From Buddleja alternifolia (Eukaryota > Streptophyta > Magnoliopsida > Lamiales > Scrophulariaceae), in NCBI GenBank assembly GCA_019426215.1, contig CM033406.1:4665001-4729000 (forward strand): 64,000 nucleotides of DNA. The letters run 5' to 3'. The notes beneath the pieces are model-generated. The model searched no databases. It was not told where the DNA came from and saw only the letters and a list, made by a program, of their open reading frames with translations. The position numbers and the translations under genes are program-made. Shown piece after piece: positions 1-10,246 of this stretch; within the stretch, counting starts at the first letter, position 1; each line of letters begins with the position of its first letter.

Positions 1-831
1 GGGATTCAAGCTTCCAATCAAGAATCGATCATCAATCCAAAATAGGGAGTTTCTTAGTTTGTTATTCATCTTTATCTATGAGTAATTCTATGTTTTTATT
101 GTTTTCCCAATTTCAATTATGAACTAATTTTCCCTTAACTAAGGCCATGTGAAGGCCAAAGTTATGAGTATATATATATGATATTATTCTTCGTATTAAT
201 TCTACAATTGCTTTGTGTTTTGATTTTGTGCGTAATTACTTGCATATGTTTGATCGCCATATGTTTGTCATATTGCCTAACTTAATAGTTTGAAAGAATA
301 TAAGTTAGGGTTCAAAGAAATCGTCACATCATCCGTAAAAAATAGGGAATTGCCCCTAGAGATAGGTAGAGATTCCCGGGTGTAGTTAGCCGGATTTATT
401 CGGGGAAATTCTAGAACTTGAATGCATGATTATTTATTAAATTCTCGGATAGACATATTTAGAGAACTATCAATTTATCATAGGATTATTACAGCCGAGA
501 CATCGGGTAGTAATTAATTAAGGAATTTTCACCAAAGCAATAATAGTCTAATAATACGAAGAATAGTTCATATTTATATTAACAAGTAAATTTGGTTGAA
601 GCATGTGCCTTAGTTGTTTTATCTCATAAGAATCTAAATCTATTTGCTAAGTCTCGTTTTCACATTTTTATTGTAAATTAATCACAATCTTTTAATTCAA
701 TTTTAATTGCTTTTAAATTCCTAGCTTTAAATAATCTTGTCTCTGTGGGATCGATAACTCGGACTTAAAGTCCACTTTATTACTACACACGACCAGTCCA
801 CTTGCTCTTTAATACACGTAAGGATTTTTCG
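1..831. repeat. Probable old gypsy LTR/leader remnant
   Basis: No open frame. The stretch ends with a 'tctctgtgggatcgataact' block near 740-760, which resembles the end of Athila/Tat-type Ty3/gypsy LTRs and their leader. It is cut off at 832 by the copia LTR. Assignment is by resemblance only; a fragment of another LTR class is possible. Confidence 0.3.
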
Positions 832-2097
832 TGTCAGATTGAAAGTTTAAAAGTAGGCTTGAGATGGAAATAACTTGAAAAGAGTTTTTATGACTCTTCA
901 ATTCTTATTGAATGAGCCTTTTGGAACCTCAACAAATTGATCTAAGAAATTGTTGTGAAAAATATAGCAGCACTTGTATGGAAATTGGTAGTCGAGGTAC
1001 GGGTAACCCAATTTCCTTAACACAATAATGCTCCACTCTCGGTGGTTACGGGATACGGCGTTTGTGTCCCAAGATACAACAACTATCGTCTTAGAAATAG
1101 GACCACTCCAAATTTCTAAGCTTAGCAAACAAGATTATGCTGAAACTTTCGATTTATGAAATAAGAACTCTTTTATGTACACAATTTAGTACTTAAAAGA
1201 GAAAAGAGAGAAGAAATGTTTTTTTGGTGTGTTTGAAATCTGAAATGGAGGGGCCTATTTATAGACTTCCAAAGGTTGGGGACTGAAAAGTCACAACTTT
1301 TCGAATTTTGCAAAACAGCTCAGCAGGTGTGAATGCGCCTATTCACACCTAGCTAGGTTCAGTTTCTCTCAAGCATGTGCATCGAACCTGCTTGGTCAAC
1401 TAGTCCACTCATGGACTTCTGATGCATTATACCCGTTCAATCGTGGCCATCGATTGAAAGGTTGTGATCCACCATCGCAGCTGATGAAATCTAACGGTTT
1501 AAAATTCATATGGAAGTATTTATTAAATTAATTATTTAAATAATTAATTTAAAACTTTATCTAAAAAGATAAATACGGGTGGATCAACCTATGACCCGCA
1601 ACCCAAGCCCAAGCCCAAGTCAAAGACCATGTCCAAGGGCCAGGCCTAGGCCCGAGCCCGGTCCTGGTCCCTGTCCTGATCCCGGTCCGTGGTCTGTGGT
1701 CAGAGTTCGGTCCGGTCCATCGGACCGCCCGAGTGAAGAGTTAAGAAATTGTTCCTAAGTCCAATTGTATAGCTCCTCGCCCCTATCACACAAAAGCCCA
1801 AAATGGATGGCCCAAGGGCCAAACCTTACTTCCAACCTTCCAACATATAAGCACTCTTATATTGAGTTTTTGAACCAATGTGAGATACACACATTGCACT
1901 AATTAAAAAGCCAATCTTTAGCCTTTAATTTTTCATTCATTCGAATCGGAATTGAGAAATTTAAAATGCTATCGATATCTACTCTAAATGTAGTTTCATA
2001 ATATGTCATAATTTTATATTTTTGAGTAACTTGGCATTTTCTAATTTCCATCTAAAATGTGCCAAAACACACTTTAATTGAGCTAGATTTCCAACAA
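832..2097 (-). repeat. 3' LTR of an old minus-strand copia
   Basis: The stretch begins TGTCAG and ends TTCCAACA on the plus strand, so it has TG...CA termini. On the minus strand it starts directly after the purine-rich sequence at 2098-2112 that follows the copia coding remnant. A TATA-like ctataaata lies near 1255-1268 on the minus strand. The small frame inside it (898-1128) has no family resemblance and is not called. Confidence 0.7.
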
Positions 2098-2655
2098 TCC
2101 CTCACATGAATAAAATTAATGCACATGCAGACACTACAAGAGTTCAAGTGAAAAACTATTGCATCAGAATAGATAGCTTGTGGCTTTGAATCTTTCTTAG
2201 TGAGACATCATCGGATTCACTTGGCTGTCCAATGAACGTGATGTCTTGAATTGGTCAGCTGTTTGTGTGAACCTAGACAGTGATATTCACACAATAGTTT
2301 TTCTACAGTTCTTGTTCTCAATTGGGTCCATTTTGGCTGCGGAACACCATCTTGGATTCATAAGTGTTTACTCTTTACTATATTGAAGTGGCCCTCACTT
2401 CTCACTTACATAGGTGATCTCCTATGAAGAGTACCCTATCGTACTCCACTTTATTATGTCACACACTTGGACAATATAGGAATCATTAAAAGTTTCAAAA
2501 ACTTAACCTCAGCTACGCTCTGCAGGTTGCACTTATACAACTAAGAACGGGCAGGAGTTGTTAAAACTCCTAGTGCAAATGAACTTTCATAACTTTGTTA
2601 TCCCATCGAACCAAGATCTTGGGATCTCCAGTCAGCAAAGTTGGGTTTAAGTTAT
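2098..2655 (-). other. 3' untranslated stretch of the old copia
   Basis: Non-coding sequence between the copia RNase H relic and its 3' LTR. On the minus strand the last bases before the LTR, ATGTGAGGGAT, act as the polypurine tract. No other feature is seen. Confidence 0.55.
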
Positions 2656-3096
2656 GTCCATTCTTAACATATAGGCTTTAAGCCCATTCCCTTCGTTGAA
2701 CTTTTGACTAGATCTCTTGGCAAGCCTTTAGTTAATGGATCTGCAATATTTTTCTTTGACTTTACATAGTCTATGAAAATTATGCCACTAGAGATAAGTT
2801 GTTTAATGGTATTGTGTCGTCAACGTATATGTCTAGACTTACCATTCTACATAATACTTTGTGCACTTCCAATTGCTGATTGATTATCACAGTATATCAA
2901 AATTGGAGGCACTGGTTTCGTCCAACACGAGAATGTCTTCTAAGAAATTTCAAAGCCACTCAACTTTATAAACACAAATCCTGATATCGACTTGGATCCT
3001 AATTGAAAGCTAGAGTCCATATAACACTCGAGTTCCAATTCTCCTCCGCCATATACCATGAAAAGTTCCTTAGTATGCCTCATGTATTGAAGAATC
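2656..3096 (-). pseudogene. Copia RNase H relic, 3' part
   Basis: Minus-strand translation gives copia RNase H landmarks in order: VYGGGELELECYMDSSFQ near 3010-3070, YCDNQSAIGSAQS near 2870-2900, GKSRHIRRRHNTIKQL near 2810-2850, and KNIADPLTKGLPRD near 2710-2750. The part with the central catalytic Glu is missing or garbled, and there are stops and frameshifts. The protein would have been the C-terminal RNase H and tail of a Ty1/copia polyprotein. The upstream part of the same gene is at 17886-18000; copia A separates the two. Non-functional. Confidence 0.85.
3092..3096. repeat. TSD of copia A, left
   Basis: gaatc before the 5' LTR pairs with aaatc at 17886-17890 after the 3' LTR, with one mismatch. 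The old copia reading frame rejoins across this point, which supports the boundary. Confidence 0.75.
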
Positions 3097-4732
3097 TGTT
3101 AGGATTAATGTCCTCAAATGCCACTAGAGGATTAATAAATATAAGAACATTCTTAATTTGTAATTGTTTATTATCAATAAAAAGGCAATTAGTTGTTTAC
3201 TTTCAAATTGGCATTTATTTATTGTAAATCAACTATAAGTCCATGAACACAAAAGTAAACACTCTAAGGCACTAGAGGGGTTTGATACTTGTGTACTAAA
3301 ATAGTCTGCAAGTCAATAATTTCCAATTGGGCGTTGGAAATCATAAAGACTTGTATAATATGAGTCTTTGACCAGAAAGGTGCCCGTCAATCACTAGGAA
3401 GTAGTGAAGGATTCATATCATAGGTGTACTGATGGAGATAGTGGTACTCAGACATGATTCGCATTGATTCTGTCACATGATTTTCACTCTTTGACAGTCA
3501 ATGACAGAATTGATTAATTGTAATAGGTGTGTCTGAACTTTAAACTTGAGGAATCGAGTTGAAGATATGCTTGTGACATTAGGTTCGTCATTAGAGTAGT
3601 TAGGCCCAATTCATCCTTTGGTGGGGTCAACCTCGAACTGCAATCTAAAGGGCAAGTAGTAGTCTTAACTGATATCCAAGATGGGATTCGTTCACTCGTA
3701 AGTGAACGAGGAATTATCCTATGCATTTATAAGTAAGCTAGATTCTAAAGTCTTTGGCCAAAGAATTAAATGATCTGAGCTTGTTATAAATAAAGCATAG
3801 TATCAAGTTAGTGAGTTTGACTAAAAACCATGACTCTCACTTGATTGGGATAAAGAAAGGAAGAGTTTATATTCACACGGTATTTACAAAGGAAAGGTTA
3901 ACAAGGATCTAATTATTTCATCTTATTTGGGTTAAAATATGGACTACTTGACTGGTTAGGTGGGACTCATATTCAATGGAATCCTCCCATTGCCAAATAT
4001 AGATGAACCTAAAGAGTCACGCTTAAAAAGGAAAAATTTGATGAAAAATGGAATATTTCTTGTGGAAAGATTTTAAGTATTGGATACTTAAAATTAAATA
4101 AATAGAATTAATTATTTGAAGAAATAAGTGAATTTATTTATGATTTATTTAATAATATTTCTTGGAGAAATAAAATTAATTAAATGAGTTATCTATTATT
4201 TAATTGGATTAAGTTAATTAATTAATTAATAGAATAAACTAAGCACAAAATTAATACGTCATGTGACACAAAAAGTCCTAAAAGGGGCCGCCACTAGGAG
4301 TAATTAATGGGCTTAGTTTGAGTCCAAAGCAATAACTTAAGTGATATAAATATCACATTAGTCAAAAGCCTAGATCATAAGTTGTATTACAAACATCACA
4401 AGAAAAATTCCTCTACCTTTTCTCTCTCCTAGCCGTCGCCCACTGTAGAAGAAGGAGGAAGTTTTTTTCCATCAAGTTATTCCGACGAGACGATTTAGAG
4501 GTAGCACACTTGGACTGCTTGGATCAAATATCTTTTAGCCGAAGATTTTTTGCGAAGAATTAAAGAAGTCAAATTCGTAGGATTTGATAACCACTTTGCG
4601 ACAACGGGTAATTATGTTAAATCTCTATCGTACATACGTGTGAATTAACCTCGGGATTGATTCGATTATGGGGAAAAACCATTCAAATTTTAAATTCTGT
4701 TTTCCACTGCGTTCGGTGATTTTTCCCCAATA
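3097..4732 (+). repeat. Copia A 5' LTR
   Basis: Matches 16235-17885 nearly base for base. Starts TGTTAGGATTAATGTCC. It ends ccccaata where the 3' copy ends ccccaaca, so the terminal CA has mutated. It holds the TTGACAGTCAA palindrome at 3491-3501. The small minus-strand frame at 3514-3726 is repeated in the other LTR and is not taken as a gene. Confidence 0.93.
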
Positions 4733-4733
4733 G

Positions 4734-4746
4734 TGGTATCAGAGCC
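4734..4746 (+). promoter_or_regulatory. Copia A primer-binding site
   Basis: tggtatcagagcc, one base after the LTR. This is the initiator-Met tRNA complement common to plant copia elements. Confidence 0.9.
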
Positions 4747-4799
4747 AAATCCATGGGGTTTGGTGTATGTAATTTATGTCTAATTATGTGTTGAACAAG

Positions 4800-4804
4800 C
4801 ATGT
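4800..4804. repeat. TSD of the SIRE-like element, left
   Basis: catgt, repeated exactly at 8836-8840. Confidence 0.9.
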
Positions 4805-5888
4805 TGTTAGGAATTTCATGTTAGATGTTTTGATGATGACAAGATAGGATTTTATGTTAGACCCCAAAAGAATGTAAGTTTGTACTTTCATAGAATATAT
4901 GTATAAGCGTTTGAAAGTTTATTATTCTGTTAGGCTTGTGATTTTTATCTTCGTAGATTTTAGACTTAGGATTAGATATCGAGTCGCTGATAGAATTCTG
5001 GGTGAGTCTATCAAAGATAAAGTTGAAGATTCAAGCGTCTGAAGTCAAGAGAAGATGAAGATTTGTTCCAAGCGTCTGTCAAACGCTAAAGAATTGTTTT
5101 AGGATTTGTGACTCAAGCGCTTAGCGATTTCAAGCACTCAGTTGTTTCAATCGTCCTACTCACGCGTCCGACTCAAGCGTCCGAGTGACTGATCAAGCAT
5201 CCGAGTGACTCAAGCGTCCAGCTTTCAGGTTCACTTGAAGGATAAAACCCAAGTTATCAAGGATTTAAATGCAATCACCAACGAACATTTATTTCTAACA
5301 GGAAATAAATTCAAAATTCATTAAATGCTTGATACGTGCATTAAATGTAAACAAGACAGTATGACTTGTGGACAAGCCACCTTTTGACTAGACTGTCAGC
5401 TTTTCAGAGTTCAAACCTGCTCTTGTCCAATCGGAACCAGCAGATTTTCAGGAATGTCAGAATGGGACTATTTGACGCGCTGCATGAGAGACACGCGTCT
5501 GATTGTGTCCAACGGACAAATCCCAAGAATCTCTATAAATAGTAACCTTCAGCATACTCTAGGATGTGATATGAAAAAGAAGAAAAAGAAAAGAAAAAAA
5601 AAACTATAAAATCAATTCCGCTGTGCTAACACTGATCAAAGAACTGAACGCTTAAACCTATTTGGTTAAAGTACTCAAACCTTAAAGTCTAAGTTAACTT
5701 TCTAAAAATAGTCTTCACTAGACGCTCAGCCAAAGTGTCTATATTTCAAGTAAACGCTTAGTCAAGCATCTACATTTCAAGCGTCCAAAACCTTTTAATA
5801 CAAATCTTTTTGAAGTCGAAAAAAACTTTAGGGTCTATTCAACCCCCCCCCCCTTCTAGACCCTTTCGTATGCCACTTGGGACCACCA
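4805..5888 (+). repeat. SIRE-like element 5' LTR
   Basis: Begins TGTTAGGAATTTCATG and ends gggaccacca. It has a ctataaata TATA box near 5534 and a C-run near 5847-5857. A cluster of 'caagcgtc'-type octamers lies at about 5030-5220. Confidence 0.93.
5030..5225 (+). repeat. Clustered caagcgtc motifs in LTR
   Basis: Variants of caagcgtc / caagcgct / cacgcgtc recur about ten times, irregularly spaced, upstream of the TATA box. They are repeated in the second LTR (about 7990-8195), where several copies differ by one base. The position is that of U3 promoter elements. A regulatory role is inference. Confidence 0.6.
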
Positions 5889-5890
5889 AG

Positions 5891-5903
5891 TGGTATCAGA
5901 GCG
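5891..5903 (+). promoter_or_regulatory. SIRE-like element PBS
   Basis: tggtatcagagcg, two bases after the LTR end; initiator-Met tRNA type. Confidence 0.88.
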
Positions 5904-6013
5904 GTTTAAGTTGAAATTTTTAAAATTTCTGAGCATAACTGCTTGTTTAGATCCAATTTTTTTAAAAAATTAGTTGCTTTAAAAATTTTTATGGCATTTT
6001 CAAAAGTTTTTAA

Positions 6014-6829
6014 GTGACCGAGTCAAATTATGACTCATGGAAGGTCAAAGTTTTTGCTTATCTTTGTGCTTGTGATGATGAAATGTGTGATGTCATTTCA
6101 GATGGACCGATTCGAATATTCAAAGTCATCACTAGAGCGACTGAAGCGACTCCGGATGGTTATGTTGAAAAGCCAAAGCATGAGTGGTCAGCTGATGAGC
6201 GTCGAAGAGCAAATCTAGATAATGTTGGACGGAACGCACTATATAAAGCCATTGAAGACAATGATAACTTATTTAATAAGGTCAAGTCGTGCTCTACGAC
6301 TAAGGAAATTTGGGATAAGTTAGCCACTATATGTAAAGGTTCAACACAGATAAGAGAGAACAAGCTCTCCATAGCCATGCAAAGATTTGAGCATTTTAAG
6401 ATGTTGCCAAGCGAGACACTAGATCAATTGGATGCGAGATTTACGTCGCTTATTACAGAGTTAGCATCTTTGGATAAAGAGTTGACAAATAAGGAAATGG
6501 TCAAAAAGATATGTAGAAGTCTCCCGAGAAAATATTTGATAAAGACTGTAGCAATGAGAGAACCACAAATGTTGGACATTATTACGCCAGAACATGTGTT
6601 CTTGGAGCTAAAGGCTTTTGAATTTGAATTAGGAGAAGTCAGCTACACTTCATCTTCAGCGACTGAGTCCGGAGCCTTAATCGCTACAACCAATAACAAG
6701 GGAAAATCAGTCAGTGAGGTGGAAGCGACAGGATCAAATGAGGACCAGGAAATGGATTTATTGGTCAAGAAATTTGAGAAATTTCTGAGATATGAAAAGA
6801 GAAAATCCTGTTCTTCATTCCAAAACTAA
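6014..6829 (+). CDS. SIRE-type copia gag, capsid part only
   Basis: A 271-codon frame with a GTG as its first usable codon. It resembles the plant copia gag core (UBN2/DUF4219 type): YDSWKVKVFAYL near residues 6-17, DVISDGPIRIFK near 26-37, EWSADERRRANLDNVGRNAL at 56-75, EIWDKL at 98-103, and FTSLITELASL at 144-154. Capsid protein would package element RNA into cytoplasmic particles. There is no CCHC zinc knuckle and no pol continues from it. An ATG at 5991 opens MAFSKVFK and stops after eight codons in another frame, so the original start was probably there and a one-base indel moved the frame. Likely a slightly damaged gag of a gag-only element. It ends with TAA. Confidence 0.75.
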   Translation: MTESNYDSWKVKVFAYLCACDDEMCDVISDGPIRIFKVITRATEATPDGYVEKPKHEWSADERRRANLDNVGRNALYKAIEDNDNLFNKVKSCSTTKEIWDKLATICKGSTQIRENKLSIAMQRFEHFKMLPSETLDQLDARFTSLITELASLDKELTNKEMVKKICRSLPRKYLIKTVAMREPQMLDIITPEHVFLELKAFEFELGEVSYTSSSATESGALIATTNNKGKSVSEVEATGSNEDQEMDLLVKKFEKFLRYEKRKSCSSFQN

Positions 6830-7750
6830 GTATGATTTAAATGCTTAATCATTATGCATCATATTTTCATTAGACATATAATGTAGGGGAAATCCACGTT
6901 ATTATATTCTCTAAAAGCGTTTTTTTAAATTTGTTACAAGATATCAAATTTAGGGAGAACCTTAAAATTGTACTTGTACACATGTGTAAGCGTCAATGGT
7001 CAAAAACTGTTTTCATATGCATAGATCATCAACACTTATAGTTATTTGTGCATGATATGTTAGACGCTCAAACATAAAAAGAATTTGATTTCAAGCGTCA
7101 ACTTAAATTTTACAACAAGTGGTATCATCAAATGATATATGTTAAGCGTTGAATATTCCCTTCAACACTTAATAAAAACATTTTATAAAATCATGCATAA
7201 CTTTTTTAAATATCTTGAGAAGGCAGACATAGTTGGATGTTGATTTACCATCAAGTGGTATCAACGGTGGTGGAAATCGCTAGAGAATTTTTCACTGTCC
7301 TTCCAGACGTGGATGCGACTGTGGAAATCGCTAGAGGATATTGTTTACAGTACGGTCCTTCCAGACATCGAAGCGACTGTGGATGTTGAGCGGTCAATAG
7401 AAGTGGCTGAGTTTTTCCCCACACCAACTGGTCCTCTTCCTCAAACGTCAGAGTATCGCTTGAACTGCTGTTTTCCCTTGATGATGACAAGAAGGGGGAA
7501 GAAGAGAAAGAAAAGCAGTTTAAGGGGAAAGAGAAAGAAAAGGCAGGTATTCATCATTTCAATATAAATCATATACGCTTTCAATTCCATATATATGAAT
7601 GAATGATTTATCGCTGAAACATCTTGTTGAAGCTAATCTAACATTAGCTAAATTATCTAACTTTCAAAACGCTAACTTATATTATTTTGGGCTTTTCTTT
7701 AAACTCTTGAACTATAAAAGAGCTATAAGAGTTAAGGTCTTGACATCATC
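6830..7750 (+). other. Non-coding interior of the SIRE-like element
   Basis: No pol domains in any frame. The frame at 7313-7567 is short and lysine-rich and shows no family resemblance. A direct duplication lies at 7268-7380. Confidence 0.6.
7268..7380 (+). repeat. Imperfect tandem duplication
   Basis: Two copies of 'gtggaaatcgctagag(g)a...gtccttccagac...gcgact' lie head to tail, with units of about 53 and 58 bases and small length differences. Their function is unknown. Confidence 0.65.
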
Positions 7751-7764
7751 AAAAAGGGAGAAAT
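7751..7764 (+). promoter_or_regulatory. SIRE-like element polypurine tract
   Basis: aaaaagggagaaat, directly before the 3' LTR; the plus-strand primer site for reverse transcription. Confidence 0.8.
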
Positions 7765-8835
7765 TGTTAGGAATTTCATGTTAGATGTTTTGATGATGAC
7801 AAGATAGGATTTTATGTTAGACTCCAAAAGAATGTAAGTTTGTACTTTCATAGAATATATGTATAAGCGTTTGAAAGTTTATTATTTTGTTAGGCTTGTA
7901 ATTTTTATCTTCTTAGATTTTAGATTTAGTATTAGATATGAGTCGCTGATAGAATTCTGGGTGAGTCTATGAAAGATGAAGTTGAAGATTTAAGCGTTTG
8001 AAGTTAAGAGAAGATGAAGATTTGTTCCAAGCGTCTATCAAATGCTAAAGAACTGTTTCTGGATTTGTGACTCAAGCGCTCAGCAATTTCAAGCGCTCAA
8101 TTGTTTCAAGCGCTCAGTTGTTTCAATCATCTGACTCAATCGTCTGACTAAAGTGTCCGAGCGACTCACGCATCCGAGCGACTCAAGCGTCCAGCTTTCA
8201 GATTCACCTGAAGGATAAAATCCAAGTTATCAAGGACTTAAATGCAATCACCAACGGACATTTATTTCTAACGGGAAATATATTCAAAATGCATTAAATG
8301 TAAACAAGACAGTATGACTTGTGGACAAACCACCTTTTGACTAGACTGTCAGCTTTTCAGAGTTCAAACATTCTCCTGTCCAATCGGAACCAGCAGATTT
8401 TCAGGAATGTCAGAATGGGACTATTTGATGTGCTGCATGAGAGATACGCGCCTGATTTCGTCCAACAGACAAATCCCAAGAATCTCTATAAATAGTAACC
8501 TTCAGCATACTCTAGGATGTGATATGAAAAAGAAGAAAAAAAAAAGACTATAAAATCAATTCCGCTGTGCTAACACTGATCAAAGAACTGAACACTTAAA
8601 CCTATTTGGTTAAAGTATTCAAATCTTAAAGTCTAAGTTAACTTTCTAAAAACAGTCTTCATTAGATGCTCAGCCAAAGCGTCTATATTTCAAGTAAATG
8701 CTTAGTCAAGCATCTACATTTCAAGCGTCCAAAACTTTTTAATATGAATCTTTTTGAAGTCGAAAAAGACTTCAGGGTCTATTCAACCCCCCCCCCCCCC
8801 GTCTAGACCCTTTCGTATGCCACTTGGGACCACCA
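7765..8835 (+). repeat. SIRE-like element 3' LTR
   Basis: Near-identical to 4805-5888, differing by scattered substitutions and small indels. Followed by TSD catgt at 8836-8840. TATA box near 8488 and a C-run near 8789-8800. Confidence 0.93.
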
Positions 8836-9066
8836 CATGTTTTACAGTATTTTGTCGATGCATGATTGGATATGTAAATTTCTCGTTTTTCATGTTCTTG
8901 AGGATTATGTTTATTTTTTGTTCGTTAGAATTTAATTAAAATTGGATTTTATGTAATTTATGTGATGGAAAATAAAAACCCAAATTTTCAGCAGGCTACC
9001 CGTTGCCGGAGAGGTGACGAGACGCCGGAGGGGTGACGGGATGCCGGAGTAGCCGCCGGCATTACA

Positions 9067-9090
9067 CGTGGCTGTGCGTGCACAGCCACG
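9067..9090 (+). other. GC-rich hairpin in copia A leader
   Basis: Perfect 11-bp inverted repeat, cgtggctgtgc / gcacagccacg, with a 2-base spacer. Copias C (35043-35079) and B (about 56737-56756) have different GC-rich hairpins at a similar distance from their PBS. A packaging or dimerisation role is inference. Confidence 0.6.
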
Positions 9091-9992
9091 ATGGGCTCGC
9101 TGTGTGAGCACATCTTTCTCAGCTACTTCCGAGAGAGATGGGCCGTATCCTGCCAAAAATTGGGCTCGCGCTGTGCGAGCCCAATCACCCGGCAGCTAGG
9201 CTATCGGGTGATTGGGCCGCATGGCGCGAGCCCACCTGTGTGTTTTTACACACGACTTTGGGACAACCCGACCCGGGTCACCGATGAGTCGACCTGGGTC
9301 AATTATTAAATGTATATATATTATTTAGTTTTGGTTAAAGTTAGATTTTAATGCAAAATAAATAATATTAATTATTTAATAAGGTTATTTACCATCTAAT
9401 CTAATGTTAATTAAAGTTAGACTTTGAATTAAATTGGATTAGTTCCATTGTGAAATTAATTTATGGGCTTAGAAATTAATTTTATATTAGAATTAGATTT
9501 TAATAAAAGATTAATAGTAGCTCATTAAAATTGAGCTTTCAATTGGAATTAAATAAATATAATTTCCTCGAGAATATGAATGACAATGATTAAATTTGAA
9601 ATTTAATTAGAAATTAACATATATGTTTTTCGTTTATTATGTGATATCATGTTTGACATGTTATGTGATAGGAGACGTGATTCATGGACTTAGGCTCGTT
9701 TTAATTTTGTATTTCCTTTTATGAGATTTTGAGCCTATTTTTATTTTCTTTCTAGATAAATTTTATATAGGTGGCTTATGATAAAATGTAATAGTTAGAA
9801 ATAGAAATAGAAATAGGCTCAATGGAGAAATTCAAGTCCAGCCGAGGAGATTCAAGAAGAGCTTTGGAAGCTTTATTATAGTTTCTTTTTATTTTTGATT
9901 GAAAAATTGGCTTGTTTCAATCTAGAAAAAATAGTCCATGAATCATGTGTTGTTAGCTTCCTAAGTGCATGTAATGCCATTGGTCGAGAACA

Positions 9993-10034
9993 AATTTCAC
10001 CCCAAATACCAGCAAAAGGTTGCAAGGTGAAATT
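9993..10034 (+). other. Gag-proximal hairpin 1, copia A
   Basis: Stem aatttcacc / ggtgaaatt (9 bp, perfect). The loop is about 24 bases and contains aaataccagcaaaaggtt. The same loop recurs on a different stem at 10182-10226. The stem is shared by copias B and C. Confidence 0.7.
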
Positions 10035-10181
10035 CAATTGTTAGACTGATAGAAAGTCAGTGGGTTGAACTTAAATTGTTCATAAATCAATATTATCGAT
10101 AATAGATTGATATTTGATGAATAATGGACAAACACATTGAATCATCCATTTAATGGGTTGTTGTTGGACATCACTTTAATG

Positions 10182-10226
10182 GATTAATTAGGCCAAATAC
10201 CAGCAAAAGGTTACAACCTATTAATC
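10182..10226 (+). other. Gag-proximal hairpin 2, copia A
   Basis: Stem gattaattagg / cctattaatc (one bulged base). The loop is identical to that of hairpin 1 except for one G-to-A. Confidence 0.7.
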
Positions 10227-10246
10227 TAATTAAAAAACTCAATTAC

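Larger units (their letters stand above)
4805..8835 (+). mobile_element. SIRE-like gag-only LTR retrotransposon
   Basis: A complete 4.0-kb element: LTRs 4805-5888 and 7765-8835, perfect 5-bp TSD, PBS at 5891, one gag-like frame, and a polypurine tract at 7751-7764. The internal region is only about 1.9 kb and has no protease, integrase, RT or RNase H. The 'catcatcaaaaagggagaaat' 3' junction and the gag sequence point to the SIRE/Maximus copia lineage. This fits the TR-GAG class of non-autonomous elements, which encode only gag and rely on polymerase from a relative. It sits in the leader of copia A, so it is younger than A. Whether the gag is still functional is unknown, because the start of its frame looks damaged. 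Confidence 0.9.
8841..10241 (+). other. Copia A leader, main part
   Basis: Untranslated leader of copia A, continuing from 4747-4799 before the SIRE-like insertion and resuming at 11994-12175 after the solo LTR. It has a GC-rich block at about 9000-9260 in otherwise AT-rich sequence, then hairpins near the gag end. The short frames on both strands at 8932-9309 come from the GC-rich block and resemble nothing. Confidence 0.7.

Noticed and set aside
4734..4746. tRNA gene at tggtatcagagcc sites
   Set aside because: Only a short tRNA complement next to an LTR; no cloverleaf around any of the sites.
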